Assembly: GCA_000434435.1 (NCBI GenBank) | Contig: FR895534.1 | Location: 1 to 11,813, forward strand | Direction of reading: 5' to 3' | DNA: 11,813 nucleotides | DNA from: Firmicutes bacterium CAG:475 | GTDB lineage: Bacteria; Bacillota; Clostridia; Christensenellales; CAG-917 | Shown here: positions 1 through 5,271 of the stretch, piece after piece | How the letters are laid out: each line of letters begins with the position of its first letter | Position numbering within the stretch: the stretch's first letter is position 1 | Position numbers and translations under genes: made by a program | Notes under the pieces: model-generated | The model's input: the letters and a program-made list of their open reading frames with translations, nothing else | The model's database searches: none | Told to the model about the DNA's origin: nothing

Positions 1-1119
1 GGCTGCAAGTTGCGGATTTTCAAAAACGCCCATAGGACCGTTCCAAACGACGGTCTTTGCGCTCTTGACTGCGGATGCAAAGAGTTCTTGCGTCTTGGGA
101 CCGATGTCAAGACCTTCTCTGTCGGCAGGTATATTGAAGCTGTCGCAATATTCGATGTCGACGTGTGCGTCGATGGGATCGGGGAAACCTGCGCAAGTTG
201 CGGTATCGACGGGAAGATAAATGGTCTTGCCGAGGGATTTTGCCTTTTCGAGCATCTTGTTGCAGTATTCGATCTTTTCGTCGTCAACGAGAGAAAGACC
301 TATGCTGCCGCCCTGAGCCTTGATAAATGTGTATGCCATACCACCGCCGATGATAAGCGTGTCGCATTTGTTGAGGAGATTGTCGATGACGTTGAGTTTG
401 TCTGCCACCTTTGCGCCGCCGAGAATCGCAACGAAGGGACGGACGGGATTTTCAACTGCGTTTCCGAGGAATTTGAGTTCCTTTTCAATGAGGAAACCGC
501 TGACTGCCACGGGTGCGAAACCGTATTGAACGATACCTGCGGTGGTTGCGTGAGCGCGGTGTGCGGTGCCGAATGCGTCGTTGACGTAGATGTCGCAGAA
601 ATCAGCGAGTTTTCTGCAAAGCTCTTCGCTGTTTTTCTCTTCGCCTGCGTCGAAACGAGTGTTTTCCAAAAGCACGATTTCGCCGTCTTTGAGGGCTGCA
701 ACTTTCTTGTGTGCGTCCTCACCCACAAGGTCTGTTGCAAACGTAACTTTGCCGGGGAAATGCTCTGCAAGTTTGTCGGCAACGGGCTTCAAAGTGAATT
801 TCTTGGGATCGTTTTTGAGAGCTTTTGCGATGTATTCCGCCTTTGCAGCGGCTTGTTCGCTTTCGGGAAGAGCCTCAACCGCCTTCTTTTCTTTTTTGTT
901 AAGACCGAAACCTTCGGTGAAAACGTTGTGCGGTTTGCCCATGTGGGAGCAAAGGATAACTTTTGCGCCGTTGTCTACGAGATACTTGATGGTGGGAAGT
1001 GCGCCGTTGATACGGTTTTCGTCGGTGATAACGCCGTCAACCATAGGAACGTTGAAGTCGCAACGAACCAAACACTTTTTGCCCTTGACGTCTACGTCGC
1101 GGATTGTCATTTTTGCCAT
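1..1119 (-). CDS. pgk: Phosphoglycerate kinase, 3' end cut by the window
   Basis: Cytosolic glycolytic enzyme that transfers phosphate from 1,3-bisphosphoglycerate to ADP. The first 373 residues are present and in frame to the edge; the last few dozen are missing. Visible family motifs are RCDFNVP (19-25), SHMGKP (58-63), LLENTRF (150-156), DAFGTAHRAH (181-190), GGAKV (234-238), the glycine-rich GGGM (258-261) and NGPMGVFE (360-367). Start: ATG at 1117-1119, with AAAGGAG 7 bases upstream; a second ATG three codons in has a poorer distance. Odd feature: between SHMGKP and KPVADKL there is a charged, alanine-rich stretch (about 64-110), some 35-40 residues longer than the same loop in typical bacilli, so the full protein should exceed 410 residues. 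It is the first gene after its own promoter; the cotranscribed downstream gene, if any, lies outside the window. Confidence 0.97.
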   Translation of the reverse strand, partial: MAKMTIRDVDVKGKKCLVRCDFNVPMVDGVITDENRINGALPTIKYLVDNGAKVILCSHMGKPHNVFTEGFGLNKKEKKAVEALPESEQAAAKAEYIAKALKNDPKKFTLKPVADKLAEHFPGKVTFATDLVGEDAHKKVAALKDGEIVLLENTRFDAGEEKNSEELCRKLADFCDIYVNDAFGTAHRAHATTAGIVQYGFAPVAVSGFLIEKELKFLGNAVENPVRPFVAILGGAKVADKLNVIDNLLNKCDTLIIGGGMAYTFIKAQGGSIGLSLVDDEKIEYCNKMLEKAKSLGKTIYLPVDTATCAGFPDPIDAHVDIEYCDSFNIPADREGLDIGPKTQELFASAVKSAKTVVWNGPMGVFENPQLAA

Positions 1120-1214
1120 AGATATTCTCCTTTAAGAAAATTGATTTTCGTTTGTCAAAACATATTTGGCGCGCATATACGTATGTGCGATTCAATATAT
1201 TTTTAGCGATTACA

Positions 1215-1243
1215 AGTATATCATAATTATGACAAAATTACAA
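1215..1243 (-). promoter_or_regulatory. Predicted sigma-A promoter of pgk
   Basis: Reading the minus strand: -35 TTGTAA (1238-1243), a 17-base spacer and -10 TATACT (1215-1220) preceded by TG (extended -10). Transcription would start near 1208, giving a leader of about 90 bases before the pgk ATG. No obvious riboswitch or attenuator is visible in that leader. Confidence 0.6.
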
Positions 1244-1410
1244 GAAAAATACAAATTTTACTTACCGCGCATCACGATTTTAAATTCTTTTGGAAATTCG
1301 ACGTATTTTCCGTCCGAAATTTTGAATTTATTTCAACACTTTTCGTGTTTTATAAAATCACATCCGCTCCGCGCAATTATACTTATCGTGTTTTATACAC
1401 TTTTGAAAAC
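1244..1410. other. AT-rich intergenic DNA with no recognised feature
   Basis: This stretch lies between the pgk promoter and the trmL terminator. It is AT-rich, has no plausible start with a ribosome site on either strand, and I see no structured element apart from a loosely repeated cgtgttttata (near 1345 and 1388). Confidence 0.5.
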
Positions 1411-1440
1411 ATGAAAAAACGGCGATTTTTCGCCGTTTTG
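1410..1440 (-). terminator. Intrinsic terminator downstream of trmL
   Basis: Perfect 10-bp stem AAAACGGCGA (1416-1425) / TCGCCGTTTT (1430-1439) with a 4-base loop. On the minus strand the stem is followed by a run of six T, about 75 bases past the trmL stop. On the plus strand only four T follow, so minus-strand use is favoured. Confidence 0.85.
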
Positions 1441-1516
1441 TATAAATAATAGCATTTTCAAAACACTTTTGGTATTTTGTATCTAATTTTCAAATTCACT
1501 AAGTATCTTCCAAAAG

Positions 1517-2071
1517 TCAGAACTTTGTCAGATGTCCTTTGCAAAGCAAATTTTCAAAACCAAGTTGGCGCATACCCTCGTACACAACGATTGCGACCGA
1601 ATTTGAAAGATTGAGCGAGCGCGCCTCTTTGACCATTGGTATGCGGATTGTCATATCGTAGTTGTCGTGCAAAAGCTCTTCGGGCAACCCTTTTGATTCT
1701 CTGCCAAAAAACAGGAAATCGTTTGCGCCGAACTTTGCCTCGTCGTATCTCTTTGCCGCCTTTGTCGAGCAAAAGTAAAAATGCGGTGCGGACGTTCTTT
1801 CGTCATTGCCGTCAATGTGCCAACTGCCGTCCGTTGTTTTGTGGACTCTGCCATCTGCGTTTTTATCAAAAAATTCTTCAAGATTTTCATACACGATGAA
1901 ATCCGTCAGATGCCAATAATCGAGCCCCGCTCTTTTCAACGCCCTGTCGCTTATATCGAAACCGATAGGTTTTATCAAATGTACTTTGCAACCCGTTGCC
2001 GCAGCCGTGCGGACGATGTTGCCCGTGTTTTGAGGGATTTCCGGTTCTACCAAAACAATATTGAACGCCAT
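1517..2071 (-). CDS. trmL: tRNA (cytidine/uridine(34)-2'-O)-methyltransferase TrmL (SPOUT family)
   Basis: TrmL (YibK) uses S-adenosylmethionine to methylate the 2'-O of the wobble nucleotide in certain tRNA-Leu species. The 184-residue protein shows all three SpoU/SPOUT motifs: EPEIPQNTGNIVRT (9-22), FGRESKGLPEELL (122-134) and the C-terminal knot strand IPMVKEARSLNLSNS followed by VAIVVYE (144-165). The family is usually 150-160 residues; the extra length is a polar insert at about 70-96 between the first and second motifs. Start: ATG at 2069-2071 with GGAAG six bases upstream, a modest ribosome site. It has its own promoter and terminator, so it appears monocistronic. The SPOUT family call is very secure; the exact target nucleotide is inferred from the family. 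Confidence 0.95.
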   Translation of the reverse strand: MAFNIVLVEPEIPQNTGNIVRTAAATGCKVHLIKPIGFDISDRALKRAGLDYWHLTDFIVYENLEEFFDKNADGRVHKTTDGSWHIDGNDERTSAPHFYFCSTKAAKRYDEAKFGANDFLFFGRESKGLPEELLHDNYDMTIRIPMVKEARSLNLSNSVAIVVYEGMRQLGFENLLCKGHLTKF

Positions 2072-2097
2072 ATTTCACTTCCGTATTTGATATTGCA

Positions 2098-2126
2098 ATC
2101 ATATCACTTTTGCTTGTAGTTTTCAA
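2098..2126 (-). promoter_or_regulatory. Predicted sigma-A promoter of trmL
   Basis: Minus strand: -35 TTGAAA (2121-2126), a 17-base spacer and -10 TATGAT (2098-2103). It lies between the terminator of the upstream gene and the trmL start, giving a leader of about 20 bases. A TTGACA a few bases further upstream is too far away (28 bases) to serve this -10. Confidence 0.75.
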
Positions 2127-2141
2127 GCGTATGTCAATCGC

Positions 2142-2167
2142 AAAAAAAACAACCGCCGAAGCGGTTG
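2142..2167 (-). terminator. Strong intrinsic terminator after the 95-residue membrane protein gene
   Basis: On the minus strand, stem CAACCGC / GCGGTTG (arms 2161-2167 and 2150-2156) closes a TTCG loop, the stable C(UUCG)G-type tetraloop, and is followed by eight T (2142-2149). It begins about 20 bases after the stop of the gene. On the plus strand the stem is also followed by AG and six T, so it may work weakly in both directions. Confidence 0.93.
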
Positions 2168-2185
2168 AGTTTTTTGCTTACTTGT

Positions 2186-2473
2186 TTACGCAAACATGTA
2201 TAGCGGGACGAACAAAATCGTTGCCAAGATGATAAGCACGGTCAATATGTATGCGACCTTTCCGCCTACACCGGGGAGTTTTGCATTGTTCCAGCCATAC
2301 CATGCGCCTGCAAGAGCAAGCACGAGCGTCGATGCAAGTCCGCACCAGATGCCTTCCCATGCATATGTGCCTTCCGCAACGAGAATGATTGTCACGATAC
2401 CGAGAACCGCAGCCAAGATAAGTGCGTAGCAAATGATTTGATTGATCGCGCTTTTAGACGGTTTCTTTCCCAT
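2186..2473 (-). CDS. Small three-segment membrane protein, function unknown
   Basis: I do not recognise a family. The 95-residue protein begins with a short basic N-terminus (MGKKPSKS) and has three hydrophobic segments at about 13-33, 41-61 and 73-94, joined by a short loop with an EGTYAWEG turn and a longer one, WNNAKLPGVGGK. It should sit in the cytoplasmic membrane with almost no soluble domain. The coding call is well supported: GGAGGT lies 7 bases before the ATG at 2471-2473, a near-consensus promoter is upstream, and a textbook terminator follows the TAA. It is transcribed alone. Confidence 0.85.
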   Translation of the reverse strand: MGKKPSKSAINQIICYALILAAVLGIVTIILVAEGTYAWEGIWCGLASTLVLALAGAWYGWNNAKLPGVGGKVAYILTVLIILATILFVPLYMFA

Positions 2474-2503
2474 ATATTTACCTCCGAATTCGATTTTGAC
2501 ACT

Positions 2504-2531
2504 ATTATATCATCTCAAAAAATCTCGTCAA
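2504..2531 (-). promoter_or_regulatory. Near-consensus sigma-A promoter of the small membrane protein
   Basis: Minus strand: -35 TTGACG (2526-2531), a 16-base spacer and -10 TATAAT (2504-2509) preceded by TG. Predicted leader about 25 bases, containing the GGAGGT ribosome site. Confidence 0.85.
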
Positions 2532-2602
2532 CGCTTATACGGAAATATTAATGTAAATTTTAGATTTGAAAAAGCACGCAATTTCATGTCAATATTACAT
2601 TC

Positions 2603-2624
2603 ATATACTATACGTAAAGTATAT
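2603..2624. repeat. AT-rich inverted repeat, possible operator
   Basis: ATATACT (2603-2609) and AGTATAT (2618-2624) form a perfect 7-bp inverted repeat around an 8-base centre that itself contains TACGTA. It lies in the gap between two divergent genes, about 70 bases upstream of the membrane-protein -35 box and about 150 upstream of the plus-strand promoter. It could be a regulator site, but AT-rich palindromes also arise by chance. Confidence 0.3.
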
Positions 2625-2649
2625 ATATTCCAATCATTACCTTAAATAG

Positions 2650-2760
2650 CTCACGCGCGCTTTGCACTCATTTTGCCGTGCCGACAGACACAAATACGCC
2701 GAGCACAGTTGCAATATCGCCCTTGCCGGATGCAACGCCCCGCTACAAAACCGCGCGCGT
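2650..2760. repeat. GC-rich intergenic patch bounded by inverted ACGCGCGC arms
   Basis: In otherwise AT-rich intergenic DNA, about 110 bases are markedly GC-rich. The patch starts with CTCACGCGCGC (2650-2660) and ends with GCGCGCGT (2753-2760), the exact complement of ACGCGCGC. Inside, GTTGCA (2708-2713) and TGCAAC (2731-2736) form a second inverted pair. No ribosome site or convincing start was found, although one minus-strand frame stays open through it. It could be a dispersed intergenic repeat, a structured RNA or a gene remnant. The first 11 bases recur at 9088-9098. Confidence 0.4.
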
Positions 2761-2770
2761 TAAGTTGTTG

Positions 2771-2799
2771 TTGACTTAAAGCGGCTTTTGCAATACAAT
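2771..2799 (+). promoter_or_regulatory. Predicted promoter giving a leaderless mRNA
   Basis: -35 TTGACT (2771-2776), a 17-base spacer and -10 TACAAT (2794-2799). The next in-frame ATG is at 2806, only six bases after the -10 box, where transcription itself would be expected to begin. Confidence 0.7.
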
Positions 2800-2805
2800 G
2801 TGCGT

Positions 2806-3342
2806 ATGGAAAACAATAAAGAAATAAACAAACTTCAAAAGAATTTGTCCTTGCGACTTCTTATAAGCATAATTTTGACGGTTATGTTCCCGTTGGGCAT
2901 AGCAATGACAATAGTTGGCGCAACGCGCAAGGAAGAAGGAGGCGCACTTTTCACGGCGATTATGGCAATAGGCATCGTATTTGTAGTGCTCGGATTTTAC
3001 GGTGCGCCTATGTCGTGGGTTAGCTATGCACCCAAAAAGAAGTACGCTCGCGTCATCGATGCGATAAAACGCGAAGGTTTCAGAGACGCAACCGAAATTG
3101 CAAACCATCTCTCGATGCAACCAAACGAAGTTATAGACGCAGTGCGCGTGTGCATCGACAAGCAATATCTGACAAACTACACCATCGAGGAAAACAAAAT
3201 CATTCCTCTCAACAATCGTCCCGACGACCTCGGCTTGTACACCGTTCAATGCCCCTACTGCGGCGGCATCACGCAAACAAGCAACAACTTGCAAGTCAAG
3301 TGCGAATACTGCGGCAGAATGATAGACGTTGAAAAGAAATGA
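2806..3342 (+). CDS. Membrane protein with winged-helix-like segment and C-terminal zinc ribbon
   Basis: I do not recognise a named family. The 178-residue protein has a polar N-terminus, two membrane segments (about 16-38 and 47-68), a soluble helical region (78-127) whose pattern, VIDAIKREGF then TEIANHLSM then VIDAVRVCIDKQYL, resembles a small winged helix, and a C-terminal zinc ribbon with CPYC (149-152) and CEYC (166-169). Both ends of the protein would face the cytosol. Start: ATG at 2806, the nearest ATG to the promoter; no Shine-Dalgarno sequence precedes it, and TTG at 2788 or GTG at 2800 in frame are upstream of the expected transcription start. The gene is followed by a terminator shared with the convergent Pr6Pr-like gene. 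A membrane-anchored nucleic-acid- or protein-binding role is a guess from the domain order. Confidence 0.82.
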   Translation: MENNKEINKLQKNLSLRLLISIILTVMFPLGIAMTIVGATRKEEGGALFTAIMAIGIVFVVLGFYGAPMSWVSYAPKKKYARVIDAIKREGFRDATEIANHLSMQPNEVIDAVRVCIDKQYLTNYTIEENKIIPLNNRPDDLGLYTVQCPYCGGITQTSNNLQVKCEYCGRMIDVEKK

Positions 3343-3411
3343 CTTTATTCCCCAAAACAATTCGGTTTTAAGCCGCAAACAACTCGGCTAAACATAAATA
3401 ACGATACTATG

Positions 3412-3439
3412 GAAAAAGCACTCATTGGAGTGCTTTTTC
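3412..3439. terminator. Bidirectional terminator between convergent genes
   Basis: Perfect 12-bp stem GAAAAAGCACTC (3412-3423) / GAGTGCTTTTTC (3428-3439) with loop ATTG. A run of five T ends the stem in both directions. It lies 70 bases after the plus-strand stop and 20 bases after the minus-strand stop, so it can serve both genes. Confidence 0.88.
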
Positions 3440-3458
3440 AATTCATATGTTAGTCTTT

Positions 3459-4241
3459 TCAGTTCTCACTGCCGCAGATTTCTCGCTTGTAAACGTCTAC
3501 GTCACAAAACTGTTTGTCAATCATCTTGTCGTTTGCAAGAATCAGCAATCTGCCTATGCCGATAAACAGCAACATCCCCAGCACAAGCACGACAAACATC
3601 AAAAAGTATGCAAGCGGATAGTTTATCGCACCTTTTGAAAACAACGACCATATAAACTCCGGACGATAAAACGGATAGGGATAAAAATGCATATCGCCGA
3701 CCGCGCCGCGAATTATGGAAAAAATCGAATAAACGAAGGGATATATTGCAAAAAACCACACGGTTTTGTGATTTATTCGCTTATTTGTAAACGGGAAAAA
3801 CCACAAAATCACCATAAACGGCGGTATTATCATATGAAAATACACTTGAATAAAACTGCTCATTGCATGGTAGGAATCGCCCCACTGAAAAGGCGGTGTA
3901 AATCCCATCGGGATGCCTGCCGTGTAAACGAGCCCCGTCACCAAAATATACGTCGTTGCCATTGCGCCGACAAGCGGATTGTACGCAACCTTTTTTGCGC
4001 ATTTAACTCCAAACGAGGCAAGACCTGCACAAATGAGATAGACGTACACGAATACGTTCGACTGAATCGTAAAAAACGACAAGATATTAAATTTGCCGTA
4101 GTCCACGGGGCTGAATTTTTCGTCGTATTCGAATTTGTAATAACAAAGTCTGTGGATGATAATCAAAAATCCGAAAACGCCCAAAATCATGAGCAACGTT
4201 CCGAACGCCTTGTTTTTGGCAAGTTTACTCTCTTTGTACAC
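3459..4241 (-). CDS. Pr6Pr / FAR-17a-AIG1-like multi-pass membrane protein
   Basis: The 260-residue protein has about six membrane segments and the Pr6Pr-type pattern: FFTIQSN (56-62) after the first segment, a central FHMIIPP (135-141), WFFPFTNKRI (147-156), then RGAVGDMHFYPYPF (178-191). Members are related to the eukaryotic AIG1/ADTRP proteins, which are threonine hydrolases of branched fatty-acid esters of hydroxy fatty acids. The positions matching their catalytic Thr and His would be T58 and H136; that match is my inference from motif order. Start: GTG at 4239-4241 with AAGGGG five bases upstream; no better ATG exists nearby. Monocistronic, with its own promoter and shared terminator. 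Bacterial members have no established role that I know of. Confidence 0.78.
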   Translation of the reverse strand: MYKESKLAKNKAFGTLLMILGVFGFLIIIHRLCYYKFEYDEKFSPVDYGKFNILSFFTIQSNVFVYVYLICAGLASFGVKCAKKVAYNPLVGAMATTYILVTGLVYTAGIPMGFTPPFQWGDSYHAMSSFIQVYFHMIIPPFMVILWFFPFTNKRINHKTVWFFAIYPFVYSIFSIIRGAVGDMHFYPYPFYRPEFIWSLFSKGAINYPLAYFLMFVVLVLGMLLFIGIGRLLILANDKMIDKQFCDVDVYKREICGSEN

Positions 4242-4265
4242 AACCGCCCCTTATCCTTGCAGCGC

Positions 4266-4284
4266 ATTGCGACCGAATCGCAAT
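4266..4284 (-). other. Short hairpin in the 5' leader of the Pr6Pr-like gene
   Basis: Perfect 7-bp stem ATTGCGA (4266-4272) / TCGCAAT (4278-4284) with a 5-base loop, between the predicted start of transcription (about 4292) and the GTG start. It lies close to the 5' end of the transcript. It could stabilise the mRNA or bind a regulator; there is no U-run, so it is not a terminator. Confidence 0.4.
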
Positions 4285-4298
4285 ACAAATATAAAACC

Positions 4299-4326
4299 AT
4301 TCTAACATTAAACTACAAAAAGTCAA
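4299..4326 (-). promoter_or_regulatory. Predicted sigma-A promoter of the Pr6Pr-like gene
   Basis: Minus strand: -35 TTGACT (4321-4326), a 16-base spacer and -10 TAGAAT (4299-4304) preceded by TG (extended -10). It points away from the HdeD promoter on the other strand; the two -35 boxes are about 70 bases apart. Confidence 0.75.
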
Positions 4327-4396
4327 TATCTACGGCGGTATGATACAATATTTTTCACTTTTGGGAAATAATATACACATATGGTATAAAGTGTTG

Positions 4397-4424
4397 TTGA
4401 CTGCAAATTTGAGGAATATATAAT
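4397..4424 (+). promoter_or_regulatory. Strong sigma-A promoter of the HdeD-like gene
   Basis: -35 TTGACT (4397-4402), a 16-base spacer and a perfect -10 TATAAT (4419-4424). The leader of about 28 bases contains the ribosome site. Confidence 0.85.
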
Positions 4425-4458
4425 ATGTGTAGAAAACAAACCAAACGAGGTGTTAAAT

Positions 4459-5067
4459 ATGAAAAAATCAACAACTATTTTGTGGTTTTTGGCAAGTATA
4501 TTGATGATTGTTGCGGGAATCGTGTGCTTCTGTCTTCCCGTTGACACGACGATGAGCGTATTTGCTTACATCGTAGGCGCAATCGTGCTTGTGATAGGCA
4601 TTGTGGAAATCATAGGCTTCTTCACGACAGCAGGATTTGTAGGCGGTGGCGCATTCCTTGCGGACGGCATAATCACGACGATACTGGGCGTCGTCCTTCT
4701 TGCAAACGAAGGCGTGGTGGCAGGTTTCATCCCCTTCATCTTTGCAATGTGGTTTATCATCGAGGGCATTTCAGAGTTGTCCCTTGCAATTTCGGCAAGC
4801 AAATATCACGTTCCGTACTGGTGGACGCTTCTGATTCTGTCGATTCTTGAAATCGTTTTCGGTTTCCTCACCTTCTTCGATCCCATCGGCGGAGCAATCT
4901 CAATGGCGGTTATGGTGGGCACGTTCCTCATCGTACACGGCATATCGATGCTGGGTGATTGGATTGTCGCGCTTCGTGTCAAAAAGTTCTTCAAAGGCTT
5001 CTTCCAAAGACCTGCCGTATTCAACGAAGGCGAAGTTGACGACAGCCGTTGCGACGATCAAAGATAA
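4459..5067 (+). CDS. HdeD family (DUF308) six-segment membrane protein
   Basis: The 202-residue protein has six hydrophobic segments at roughly 8-26, 33-57, 64-83, 88-112, 121-140 and 146-170, in the paired arrangement of DUF308/HdeD proteins, where each pair repeats a pattern like ILMIVAGIVCF ... IVGAIVLVIGIVEIIG. The C-terminal tail after 175 is cytosolic, first basic and then acidic (EGEVDDSRCDD). HdeD in enterobacteria is linked to acid resistance; the role in this lineage is unknown. Start: ATG at 4459, six bases after GAGGTG; an in-frame GTG at 4450 overlaps that ribosome site and is unlikely. Monocistronic, convergent with the aldolase gene. Confidence 0.9.
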   Translation: MKKSTTILWFLASILMIVAGIVCFCLPVDTTMSVFAYIVGAIVLVIGIVEIIGFFTTAGFVGGGAFLADGIITTILGVVLLANEGVVAGFIPFIFAMWFIIEGISELSLAISASKYHVPYWWTLLILSILEIVFGFLTFFDPIGGAISMAVMVGTFLIVHGISMLGDWIVALRVKKFFKGFFQRPAVFNEGEVDDSRCDDQR

Positions 5068-5150
5068 ACTCAAACGTCAAGCGCAAACCGCTTGACACAA
5101 AACGACCAAACGATCATTGATTTGATTGTTCCTAATAATTTTCCCCCTTT

Positions 5151-5182
5151 ATGAAAAAACGCTCATTGGAGCGTTTTTTCAT
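5151..5182. terminator. Terminator of the HdeD-like gene, probably bidirectional
   Basis: Perfect 14-bp inverted repeat ATGAAAAAACGCTC (5151-5164) / GAGCGTTTTTTCAT (5169-5182) with loop ATTG, ending in six T on the plus strand and symmetrically on the minus strand. It has the same loop and closing bases (CTC-ATTG-GAG) as the terminator at 3412-3439. Confidence 0.9.
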
Positions 5183-5212
5183 TTCTACTTTTGCATATTC
5201 TTTTTTAACGTA

Positions 5213-5236
5213 AAACCGCAGTTTGCACTGCGGTTT
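5213..5236 (-). terminator. Terminator of the class II aldolase gene
   Basis: Perfect 10-bp stem AAACCGCAGT (5213-5222) / ACTGCGGTTT (5227-5236) with a 4-base loop, about 35 bases after the aldolase stop on the minus strand. The T-run is short (four), but the hairpin at 5151-5182 lies behind it as a second stop. Confidence 0.72.
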
Positions 5237-5271
5237 CTGCACTTAAAACTATTGTTTTTTGCTTTTTTCGA

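Noticed and set aside
1132..1160. TTGACA on the minus strand close to pgk as its promoter
   Set aside because: The -35 box is perfect, but 17 bases further on there is only TTAAAG, which overlaps the ribosome site; the TTGTAA/TATACT pair upstream is a better fit.
10..1206. 398-residue open frame on the plus strand
   Set aside because: It lies opposite pgk, whose motifs are complete; the plus-strand product is Cys/Val/Phe-rich with no family resemblance and no ribosome site. Long antisense frames are a codon-use side effect here.
2653..2764. Small minus-strand gene in the GC-rich patch
   Set aside because: A frame stays open through it, but there is no start codon with a ribosome site, no promoter at the right distance, and the inverted ends point to a repeat element.
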